A stretch of DNA of 12,870 nt, from contig USBU01000016.1 of assembly GCA_900553005.1 (NCBI GenBank), forward strand, positions 1 through 12,870, written 5' to 3'. This DNA comes from an uncultured Eubacteriales bacterium. Lineage in GTDB: Bacteria; Bacillota; Clostridia; Christensenellales; Pumilibacteraceae. Positions 1 through 6,087 of the stretch are shown here, one piece after another (the first letter of the stretch is position 1; every line of letters starts with the position of its first letter). Made by a program: the position numbers and the translations under genes. The notes beneath the pieces were generated by a model, which was not told the DNA's origin, made no database searches, and saw nothing but the letters and a program-made list of their open reading frames with translations.

Positions 1-26
1 GGCTCGGAGATGTGTATAAGAGACAG
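1..26 (+). other. Nextera transposase adapter (Read 2 side), not biological
   Basis: The first 26 bases match the 3' part of the Illumina Nextera Read 2 adapter. Positions 8-26 are the 19-base Tn5 mosaic end (AGATGTGTATAAGAGACAG). Genomic sequence begins at 27. The artefact creates the false peptide start MCIRDS in a plus-strand frame. Confidence 0.98.
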
Positions 27-861
27 CCGTTTTAACGCGGCAATCCCCCGCGGCAAACACCCCGTCCGTACACGTCAGACAATCCTCGCCCGCCTCTATA
101 TAGCCGTCCTTATCCAGCTTTACGACGTTTTTAAAAGCCTCGTTGTCCGGCTTTTGTCCTATGGCGACAAAACAGGCTTTAACCGGAAGATTAAGCCGGC
201 TGCCGTCGTCGCGGTTTTCAAACACGCAAGCAGATAACTCCTCCTCTCCCTCAAAACCCACAAGATTGACGTTTTTTATCCATTCGACGTTAGTCTTTTC
301 CATAAGCGCGATTTCAAGCGCCTTATCCCCGAAGAATCTGTCCGTCCATGTGCAAACGTAAACCTTTTTGCAATAGCCGCTTAAAAGCAGAGAATATTGC
401 AGCGCGGTGTTGGCGTCTCCCACAAGAGCGACGTCCTCTCCCGAGTAAAAGGCTCCGTCGCATACGGCGCAATAGCTTACGCCGCGACCGGTAAACTCCT
501 CCTCCCGCGGTACGCCCACGGTTTTATGCTTTGCCCCCGACGCGATTATTACCGCGCGGGACTCATGCTCGCCGTAATCGGTAACGACTTTAAATGTTCC
601 GTCCGAACGTTTTTCTATTTTTTGCGCTCTTTCCAGCTCAAACGCCGCGCCTAACGAAGTGATCTGATCAAACAGCTTATCTGAAAACTCGCTGCCGGAA
701 ATAGCTTTTACCGACGGGAAATTTTCAACGCGCGGAGAATTGGCAATCTGACCGCCCACGCAGTCGCCCTCCAGCACAAGCGCGGATTTTCCGTTTCTCA
801 AAGCGTAAAGCGCGGCGGTCATTCCCGCCGTGCCTGCGCCTATAATTATTATATCAGTCAT
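27..861 (-). CDS. trxB: Thioredoxin-reductase-like flavoprotein, 3' end cut off
   Basis: The visible 278 residues cover most of a low-molecular-weight thioredoxin reductase (usual length about 310); roughly the last 30 residues are lost at the adapter junction. Seen: FAD-binding GAGTAG (residues 8-13), redox pair CAVC (C131, C134) in a C-x-x-C-D context, and the second FAD motif VFAAGD (268-273). The family moves electrons from flavin to a redoxin disulfide in the cytoplasm. Oddly, the NADPH signatures are missing: the usual GGGNSA is GDANTA (148-153), and the usual HRR arginines that hold the NADPH phosphate are replaced by TWTDRFF (171-177). This resembles ferredoxin-linked, pyridine-nucleotide-independent reductases described in Clostridium, but that is inference. 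The ATG starts one base after the nrdD stop, with AAGGG (867-871) inside the nrdD end as ribosome site, so it is translationally coupled to nrdD. Family is certain; electron donor is not. Confidence 0.93.
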
Positions 862-862
862 G

Positions 863-3238
863 TTAACCCTTAATATTTTCTATATAGCCCTTGATTTTGC
901 TTGCGTTGTCGTATCTGTCGAAGCCTGCGCGGCTAGGCACAAGCATGGTAGGAGCCTTTTTAACGCCGTATTTGAGCGCGGCCTCCTTATTATCTTCGGC
1001 GTCGATGACGACGTAATCGATACCCGCCTTATCCAGCATCATCTTGCTCATCTTGCAATTGGGGCAGGTCTTTGTCGTAAACAGCATCGGTTTTTCGTCC
1101 GCGCCGCCTTCCTTGCAGCCGTCGGCCACGATTTCCCCGAAAGTTTTGGGCGCGCGCTTCAGAGTTGAAGAACCGATGTCGTACACCGTGCGATCCTTAA
1201 ATTCCTGCGCTTTGCCGTCGTTCCAATTCTGAACGGGACGATAATAGCCGGTAATGCGGCTGTAAACCTCGGCCGGCTTTCCGCAGACGGGACAGGTGAA
1301 CTGCTCTCCGACCAGATAGCCGTGATCGCGGCATATAGAATACGTCGGAGAAATCGTATAGTAAGGAAGCGTATAATTTTCCGCAATCTTTTTAACAAGC
1401 TCGGCCGCAGATTTCCATGACGGCATTTTTTCGCCGAGGAAAGCATGGAATACCGTGCCGGACGTATAAAGCGTCTGCAGACCGTCCTGAATATCCAGCG
1501 CGTCGAAAATATCCGAAGTATAACCAACAGGAAGGTGCGAGCTGTTTGTATAATACGGCGTGTCGCCTTCCTTAGCGGCGGTCTTAATATCGGGATAGCG
1601 CTTTACGTCGTGCTTGGCAAGGCGGTAAGAAGTCGATTCGGCCGGAGTAGCCTCAAGATTATACAGATCGCCGTACTGCTCCTGATAATCGGACAGGCGG
1701 TCGCGCATATGCGTAAGCACGCGCTTTGTAAACTCCTGGGTTTCCGGCGCCGTCATATCTTTGCCAATCCATTTCGCGTTGAGGCCGGCCTCATTCATAC
1801 CGACAAGCCCGATGGTGGAAAAGTGGTTTTCAAACGTGCCGAGATAACGCTTGGTATAGGGATACAGCCCCTCCTCCAGAAGTTTGGTAATTACCGTGCG
1901 TTTTACTTTTAAAGACCGCGCAGAAATATCCATCATCTTATCGAGACGCTTATAAAAATCCTGTTCGTTTTCGGACAGATACGCGATACGCGGCATATTG
2001 ATGGTGACCACGCCTACGGAGCCGGTGCTCTCTCCGCTGCCGAAGAAGCCTCCGGATTTTTTTCTGAGCTCTCTTAAATCGAGTCTTAAACGGCAGCACA
2101 TGCTGCGGATATCGCTGGGCTCCATATCCGAATTGATATAATTGGAAAAATACGGAGTTCCGTATTTGCTGGTCATTTCAAACAAAAGACGGTTGTTCTC
2201 GGTGTCCGACCAGTCGAAATCACGGGTTATGGAATACGTGGGAATAGGATACTGGAAGCCGCGGCCGTTGGCGTCGCCCTCGATCATAATCTCGATAAAC
2301 GCCTTATTCACCATGTCCATTTCCTTTTTGCAGTCGCCGTAGGTAAAATCCATTTCGCGGCCGCCCACAATAGCGGGCAGATTGGCAAGGTCGTTAGGCA
2401 CGGTCCAGTCGAGCGTTATGTTTGAAAAAGGAGCCTGCGTCCCCCAGCGCGAAGGAGTATTTACGCCGTAGATAAAAGATTCGATACACTTTTTGACCTC
2501 GTTATACGAAAGATTATCCACCTTGACAAAGGGCGCAAGATAAGTATCGAAAGATGAAAACGCCTGAGCGCCCGCCCACTCGTTTTGCATGATTCCCAAA
2601 AAGTTGACCATCTGGTTGCAAAGCGTAGCCAGGTGACTGGCCGGCGAGGACGTAATCTTGCCGGGGATACCGCCAAGTCCCTCCTTTATAAGCTGCTTTA
2701 AGCTCCAGCCGGCGCAATATCCGGTAAGCATTGACAGATCGTGAATGTGAATATCCGCGTTTCTGTGCGCAGAAGCGATTTCATCGTCGTAAATCTCGCT
2801 CAGCCAGTAATTTGCGGTTATCGCGCCGGAATTGGAAAGAATAAGTCCGCCCACCGAATAGGTAACCGTAGAATTTTCCTTGACGCGCCAGTCGGTCACC
2901 TTTACGTAGCTGTCAACCAGCTCCTTATAGTCAAGGATCGTGGACTTCATATTGCGAATTTTTTCGCGGTTTTTACGATAGAGAATGTACGCCTTGGCGA
3001 CGTCGCCGTAGCCGGCCTCGATCAGCACGTTTTCCACACTGTCCTGTATATCCTCGACGGCAACGAGCGAATCCTTAATTTTATGCTCGAAATCCGCAGT
3101 AACCTTAAGCGCAAGCAGGTCGATAATATCAGGATTATACTGCTTATTCTGCGCTTCAAACGCCTTGGTGATGGCAGCGCTGATTTTGGAGATGTTGAAA
3201 TCGGTTATTTTACCGTCCCTTTTGACTACGTTATACAT
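863..3238 (-). CDS. nrdD: Anaerobic ribonucleotide reductase NrdD with fused C-terminal glutaredoxin-like domain
   Basis: Class III reductase, which makes dNTPs from NTPs by glycyl-radical chemistry without oxygen. Order over 791 residues: ATP-cone allosteric domain (about 1-95, beginning with VVKRDG), catalytic barrel with the radical-site cysteines in TGYCAGWS (C175) and MCCRLRLD (C381/C382), SRWGTQAPFSN (263-273), a metal-binding site with C636, H639, C649 and C652, and the glycyl radical site RITGYYRP (G664). In most NrdDs the glycyl loop lies near the C-terminus. Here about 127 residues follow it, including a redoxin domain (about 717-791) with CPNC (C725, C728) and a cis-proline-type KAPT (761-764). 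This suits the subtype reduced by thioredoxin-like proteins rather than formate. The start has a GGAGG site (3247-3251) with 8-base spacing, a consensus promoter and two upstream NrdR boxes. trxB follows after one base; the activase gene nrdG lies upstream as a separate unit. Confidence 0.97.
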   Translation of the reverse strand: MYNVVKRDGKITDFNISKISAAITKAFEAQNKQYNPDIIDLLALKVTADFEHKIKDSLVAVEDIQDSVENVLIEAGYGDVAKAYILYRKNREKIRNMKSTILDYKELVDSYVKVTDWRVKENSTVTYSVGGLILSNSGAITANYWLSEIYDDEIASAHRNADIHIHDLSMLTGYCAGWSLKQLIKEGLGGIPGKITSSPASHLATLCNQMVNFLGIMQNEWAGAQAFSSFDTYLAPFVKVDNLSYNEVKKCIESFIYGVNTPSRWGTQAPFSNITLDWTVPNDLANLPAIVGGREMDFTYGDCKKEMDMVNKAFIEIMIEGDANGRGFQYPIPTYSITRDFDWSDTENNRLLFEMTSKYGTPYFSNYINSDMEPSDIRSMCCRLRLDLRELRKKSGGFFGSGESTGSVGVVTINMPRIAYLSENEQDFYKRLDKMMDISARSLKVKRTVITKLLEEGLYPYTKRYLGTFENHFSTIGLVGMNEAGLNAKWIGKDMTAPETQEFTKRVLTHMRDRLSDYQEQYGDLYNLEATPAESTSYRLAKHDVKRYPDIKTAAKEGDTPYYTNSSHLPVGYTSDIFDALDIQDGLQTLYTSGTVFHAFLGEKMPSWKSAAELVKKIAENYTLPYYTISPTYSICRDHGYLVGEQFTCPVCGKPAEVYSRITGYYRPVQNWNDGKAQEFKDRTVYDIGSSTLKRAPKTFGEIVADGCKEGGADEKPMLFTTKTCPNCKMSKMMLDKAGIDYVVIDAEDNKEAALKYGVKKAPTMLVPSRAGFDRYDNASKIKGYIENIKG

Positions 3239-3246
3239 TTCCCTTT

Positions 3247-3251
3247 CCTCC
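3247..3251 (-). promoter_or_regulatory. Ribosome binding site of nrdD
   Basis: GGAGG on the minus strand, 8 bases before the ATG at 3238. It fixes the start, which begins the ATP-cone directly. Confidence 0.85.
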
Positions 3252-3281
3252 GATAGAAAGTAAATTTTTCAAAGTGCGATC

Positions 3282-3310
3282 ATTATAGCACCGTATTTAA
3301 ATTTTGTCAA
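3282..3310 (-). promoter_or_regulatory. Consensus sigma-A promoter of nrdD-trxB
   Basis: On the minus strand TTGACA (3310-3305), a 17-base spacer and TATAAT (3287-3282), preceded by an extended -10 TG. All twelve hexamer bases match consensus. The expected transcript start is near 3275, giving a leader of about 36 bases, too short for a riboswitch. So strong a promoter fits control by a repressor bound at the adjacent boxes. Confidence 0.85.
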
Positions 3311-3317
3311 CAGTTTA

Positions 3318-3333
3318 CACCCATATATTGTGG
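3318..3333. promoter_or_regulatory. NrdR box, promoter-proximal
   Basis: The right half TATTGTGG matches the NrdR consensus ACACWATATATWGTGT at 7 of 8 positions; the left half is degenerate (CACCCATA). It ends 7 bases from the -35 hexamer. Its centre (3325/3326) is 32 bp from the centre of the next box, the three-turn spacing usual for NrdR box pairs. Confidence 0.75.
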
Positions 3334-3349
3334 TTAATTTTAAAGTATC

Positions 3350-3365
3350 GTACAATATATTGTAG
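3350..3365. promoter_or_regulatory. NrdR box, promoter-distal
   Basis: The core TACAATATATTGTA (3351-3364) is a perfect 14-base palindrome and contains the ACAATATATTGT core of the NrdR consensus. The pair with the box at 3318-3333 predicts that the ATP/dATP-sensing repressor NrdR controls nrdD-trxB. Confidence 0.8.
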
Positions 3366-3408
3366 AAGCATAATTATAATTTTATAACTTAAGCGTTAAA
3401 AAAACGCG

Positions 3409-3702
3409 TTAAACTACGATTAAACGCGCGCCGGATACGTCCCCGAACGGAAAAAAAGATAAAATAATCAAATAATTTAACGCGCCGTATAGACTATAAA
3501 ATAAAAAACGTTTGCGCTTTTTATCCGGGGAAACGTCCTGAGACAATGCCGCAGACAAAGCGCAAAACAAACTTAACACTGCGACCAGCGCGCGTGATTG
3601 ATGACTTTCCGCCGGGAAAAACGGCCGCGGATATACCAAATACCTGCCTGTCATGCAGAGATCTCGCTTTAATTTAAAAGCAACCAAAACCGAAAAGCGC
3701 AC
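3409..3702 (-). CDS. Doubtful small membrane protein of 97 residues
   Basis: Not recognised. The frame could encode two hydrophobic segments (about residues 43-58 and 69-87) around a basic loop DKKRKR, as in a small membrane protein. A promoter-like TTGTCT-N16-TATAAT lies just upstream with a predicted start near 3722. Against it: the GTG at 3702 has a GGGAAG only 2 bases away, the ATG at 3654 has no ribosome site, and a terminator-like stem lies inside the frame. The same signals fit a small RNA equally well, or chance. Confidence 0.18.
   Translation of the reverse strand: MRFSVLVAFKLKRDLCMTGRYLVYPRPFFPAESHQSRALVAVLSLFCALSAALSQDVSPDKKRKRFLFYSLYGALNYLIILSFFPFGDVSGARLIVV
3498..3536 (-). terminator. 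Terminator-like stem inside the nrdG-nrdD gap
   Basis: On the minus strand ACGTTT pairs with AAACGT (3536-3531 with 3513-3508) around a 17-base loop, followed by TTTTTTATTTT. The stem is short and AT-rich, so this is weak. It would end a transcript of about 220 bases from the promoter at 3729-3756. Confidence 0.3.
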
Positions 3703-3728
3703 GGCTTCCCGGTAGTCGAAGTCGTAAA

Positions 3729-3756
3729 ATTATACGCGAAGCAAACGCTTAGACAA
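3729..3756 (-). promoter_or_regulatory. Promoter-like pair between nrdG and nrdD
   Basis: On the minus strand TTGTCT (3756-3751), a 16-base spacer and a perfect TATAAT (3734-3729). It lies after the nrdG terminator and well before the nrdD promoter, so it would drive something within the gap. Confidence 0.4.
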
Positions 3757-3845
3757 AAAATTTGCTGATACGCATATGACAACAAGCTCGGCATTGAATT
3801 GCCGGAAAGGCAGCAAGACCGAAACTCAAAAGCTATTAAGAGCAG

Positions 3846-3883
3846 AAAATACAAAAACGTCGCCGCCTCAGGTCCCGACGCTT
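3846..3883 (-). terminator. Intrinsic terminator of nrdG
   Basis: On the minus strand AAGCGTCG pairs with CGACGTTT (3883-3876 with 3862-3855; five Watson-Crick core pairs, one G-T and two A-T), with a 13-base loop and a T-rich run TTTGTATTTT. It starts 25 bases after the nrdG stop and separates nrdG from nrdD. Confidence 0.65.
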
Positions 3884-3908
3884 CAGTAACGTAATCTGCG
3901 CAAAAACG

Positions 3909-4604
3909 TCAATTCCCGCCGCGTATCTCGGCAGACGGAATATATTTTTTCACCGTGTCGAGAAATTCGGCCGTTTCCTCGGAATCATATGCGGATACCT
4001 CAGCGCCGCCCACCAGATTTCCCGAATCCATGAAAGGCTGAAGATAATATTTGTCCGCGCCGGCAAGCCATATACCGATTTTTTCGAAGCAAGCCTTATC
4101 GAAAAAAGGCTTGACCACGGTGGTGCGGAATTCGTAAGGCGTCTTACCGTTCATCAAAATTTCAGCGCTTTTTTTAACGTCGCCGATATTTATATTTTTA
4201 ACGCCCGCCGTAACCGCATATCTGTCAGGACAGTTTTTTATATCCATGGCAACGTAATCAACGCGTCCAGACTCAACAAGCGCCCGCAAGCGCTCGGGAA
4301 ACGTACCGTTGGTATCCAATTTGACCGAATATCCTTTGGCCTTGATACGATCTATAAACTCCTCAAGTCCGGGCTGTAAAAGCGGCTCTCCGCCCGTTAT
4401 AACCACCCCGTCCAAAATTCCCCTGCGCTTGTCCAGCAAGGCCGTTACTTCCGCCTCGTCAACTTCATCTTGACCGCAGCCGGTAACTAACGGCGCGTTA
4501 TGACAGTAAGGACAACGCAAATTGCAGCCCTCGGTAAAAACTATGCACGCCATCTTTTCCGGATAATCGAGTAAAGTAAGCTTTTGAAATCCTCCGATCT
4601 TCAT
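3909..4604 (-). CDS. nrdG: NrdG, radical-SAM activating enzyme of NrdD
   Basis: A cytoplasmic radical-SAM enzyme that uses S-adenosylmethionine and a 4Fe-4S cluster to place the glycyl radical on NrdD, here probably on G664. The 231 residues show the cluster motif C27-x3-C31-x2-C34 in EGCNLRCPYCHN, and the SAM-contacting GGEP at 71-74. The N-terminus MKIGGFQKLTLLDYP is the form I know from clostridial NrdGs. The ATG has AAGGAG (4616-4621) 11 bases upstream. It forms its own unit: its own promoter before it and an intrinsic terminator after it, with 670 bases to nrdD. No NrdR box is visible upstream, so unlike nrdD it may be expressed constitutively. The distance to nrdD leaves little doubt that they work together. 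Confidence 0.96.
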   Translation of the reverse strand: MKIGGFQKLTLLDYPEKMACIVFTEGCNLRCPYCHNAPLVTGCGQDEVDEAEVTALLDKRRGILDGVVITGGEPLLQPGLEEFIDRIKAKGYSVKLDTNGTFPERLRALVESGRVDYVAMDIKNCPDRYAVTAGVKNINIGDVKKSAEILMNGKTPYEFRTTVVKPFFDKACFEKIGIWLAGADKYYLQPFMDSGNLVGGAEVSAYDSEETAEFLDTVKKYIPSAEIRGGN

Positions 4605-4628
4605 AAAAAGCCCGTCTCCTTATTAGGT

Positions 4629-4656
4629 ATTATAAGCTGTTGCTCCGATTTGTCAA
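4629..4656 (-). promoter_or_regulatory. Promoter of nrdG
   Basis: On the minus strand TTGACA (4656-4651), a 16-base spacer and TATAAT (4634-4629). The expected start near 4622 gives a leader of about 18 bases that just includes the ribosome site. Confidence 0.8.
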
Positions 4657-4984
4657 GAAAAATAAGCCGAAATAATCGCGGCAAGATATTCAGTCCGAAA
4701 GCTGCTGCCGTTTCATATCGTAAGACGATTTAACGCATTCATATCGTCCCGGCCGCATCCAATCGCAATATTTTTTCCGTTTACGGGAGTTGTCCAGCTA
4801 AATCGTCATAAAACCGATCTGGTGAACAGCTGAAATTTTATACTGCGCGCCGAATCCCGACGTTTAACGCCCCGGCCGAATAAGCTTACCGACCATTATA
4901 CTGCGGCGGTTTTTTTACGGCAGTCAACTTTAAGTCATACGCTGTAATACCTGCGGCCGCGCGCAGACAATAGCCGAACCGTAT
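4657..4984. other. Gap between prs and nrdG, no recognised gene
   Basis: About 330 bases between the prs terminator and the nrdG promoter. I see a 10-base direct repeat TTCATATCGT (4712-4721 and 4738-4747), an inverted repeat ATCGT-AAG-ACGAT (4717-4729) and a 10-base repeat TTATACTGCG (4838-4847 and 4896-4905). An isolated minus-strand TATAAT (4900-4895) lacks a good -35. No reading frame, tRNA or known RNA family was recognised. Confidence 0.5.
4712..4747. repeat. Direct repeat with overlapping inverted repeat upstream of nrdG
   Basis: TTCATATCGT occurs twice, 26 bp from start to start. The first copy overlaps the inverted repeat ATCGT-AAG-ACGAT. It lies 56-96 bp upstream of the nrdG -35 box, a possible activator position. 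It may be chance. Confidence 0.35.
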
Positions 4985-5019
4985 AATAAAAAACGGCAAA
5001 CGTCAACAACGTCCGCCGT
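4985..5019 (-). terminator. Intrinsic terminator of glmU-prs
   Basis: On the minus strand ACGGCGGACG pairs with CGTTTGCCGT (5019-5010 with 5002-4993): ten pairs, two of them G-T, around a 7-base loop and followed by TTTTTATT. It begins 18 bases after the prs stop and is the clearest terminator in the window. Confidence 0.9.
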
Positions 5020-5037
5020 CCTGAATCGACATAAATC

Positions 5038-5997
5038 CTATTCGTAAAGTCTGGAAAGAGGAAGCTCTGCAAATATACTTTCGATTGCGCGGGCAAACAG
5101 CGGAGCAACGGTGATCTCCTCTATCTTGGAAATCTTTTTCTCCTTTGGCAGCTCGATTGTGTTGAGCATATAAACTTTTTTGATGACCGAATTTTGCAGA
5201 CGCTCTATCGCGGGACCGCTTAAAACGGCGTGAGTGCAGCAGACGAACACTTCCTTTGCTCCGCCAACCTCGATAAGCGCTTTTGCACCCTGCGTAATAG
5301 TGCCCGCAGTATCGATCATGTCGTCAACAAGCAGACAAGTCTTGCCGGAAACGTCTCCGACTATATTCATGACCTCCATGACGTTGGCCTTGGGACGGCG
5401 CTTGTCCACAATGGCAAGCGGACAATCCAGCTTGTTGGCCATAGCGCGCGCTCTGGCGACCGAACCGACGTCCGGCGAAACGACGATAAGATCGTCGCGC
5501 TTTACGAACGCCTTATTTTTAATATAATTGCACAGCACACTGCTGCCCAGAAGATTATCGACCGGAATATCGAAAAATCCCTGAATCTGCGGCGCGTGCA
5601 AGTCCATGGTAAGCACGCGGTCGGCGCCGGCAGCCGTCAGAATATCCGCTACAAGTTTTGCGGTGATAGGATCCCTGGCCCTTGCCTTGCGGTCCTGACG
5701 CGCATATCCGAAATAAGGCATAACCGCCGTTATTCTACCGGCGGAAGCACGGCGCATTGCGTCGATCATTACCAGAAGCTCGACAAGATTGTCGTTTACC
5801 GGCGTTGACGTGGACTGAATCACGAATACGTCGCACCCCCTGACCGTCTCGTCAATCTGAACGCTGGTTTCTCCGTCCGAAAACTGCCCCACCTTAATCG
5901 CGCCTAGCGGCATATTAAGCTCCTTGGCTATTTCGTCGGCCAAAGCGGGAGAACCGTTGCCCGCAAAGAGCTTAATCTTGTTACCGTGTGCTATCAT
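5038..5997 (-). CDS. prs: Ribose-phosphate pyrophosphokinase (PRPP synthetase)
   Basis: Cytoplasmic enzyme making PRPP from ribose 5-phosphate and ATP for purine, pyrimidine, NAD, histidine and tryptophan synthesis. The 319 residues have the normal family length. Seen: GYARQDRK (97-104) of the ATP site, MDLHAPQIQGFFDIP (131-145) with the catalytic-region histidine, a lysine/arginine loop VDKRRPK (197-203), and the PRPP-binding loop LVDDMIDTAGT (223-233). The frame is open upstream to a TTG at 6012, but that codon overlaps the ribosome site GGAGG (6006-6010). The ATG at 5997, 8 bases after it, is therefore the start. It lies 90 bases behind glmU, an order conserved in many Bacillota, and ends at a strong terminator. 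A weak hairpin (6043-6061) in the 90-base gap lacks a clear U run. Confidence 0.97.
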   Translation of the reverse strand: MIAHGNKIKLFAGNGSPALADEIAKELNMPLGAIKVGQFSDGETSVQIDETVRGCDVFVIQSTSTPVNDNLVELLVMIDAMRRASAGRITAVMPYFGYARQDRKARARDPITAKLVADILTAAGADRVLTMDLHAPQIQGFFDIPVDNLLGSSVLCNYIKNKAFVKRDDLIVVSPDVGSVARARAMANKLDCPLAIVDKRRPKANVMEVMNIVGDVSGKTCLLVDDMIDTAGTITQGAKALIEVGGAKEVFVCCTHAVLSGPAIERLQNSVIKKVYMLNTIELPKEKKISKIEEITVAPLFARAIESIFAELPLSRLYE

Positions 5998-6005
5998 TTG
6001 ATTTG

Positions 6006-6010
6006 CCTCC
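6006..6010 (-). promoter_or_regulatory. Ribosome binding site deciding the prs start
   Basis: GGAGG on the minus strand, 8 bases before the ATG at 5997. It overlaps the alternative TTG start at 6012 and so argues against it. Confidence 0.85.
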
Positions 6011-6087
6011 AAAAATTTATTTTCTCAAAAAATATTGGCTTGTCCGCATATAATAAGCGGAAAAATCCTGACGAAAATCCTGGGAAA

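Larger units (their letters stand above)
3366..3908. other. Gap between nrdG and nrdD, no recognised gene
   Basis: The stretch holds the nrdG terminator (3846-3883), a minus-strand promoter-like pair (3729-3756), a terminator-like stem (3498-3536) and a questionable 97-residue reading frame (3409-3702). I see no tRNA, known riboswitch, transposon end or recognisable gene remnant. It is AT-richer than the genes around it. Confidence 0.5.

Noticed and set aside
1445..1912. 155-residue frame opposite nrdD
   Set aside because: It lies wholly inside the confident nrdD gene, resembles no protein I know and has no ribosome site; it is a shadow of nrdD codon use. The same holds for the frames at 2741-3256, 5230-5808 and 10015-10689.
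3239..3281. Cobalamin or other riboswitch in the nrdD leader
   Set aside because: The consensus promoter leaves only about 36 bases of leader, too short for a known riboswitch, and the NrdR boxes explain control.
3669..3854. 61-residue frame on the minus strand after nrdG
   Set aside because: It starts inside the nrdG terminator, has no ribosome site and a low-complexity composition.
5998..6012. Start of prs at TTG 6012
   Set aside because: That codon overlaps the GGAGG ribosome site serving the ATG at 5997, and the extra five residues are not part of the family.
6043..6061. Hairpin between glmU and prs as a terminator
   Set aside because: Five-pair stem with a mismatch above it and no directly adjacent U run; glmU and prs are expected to be co-transcribed.
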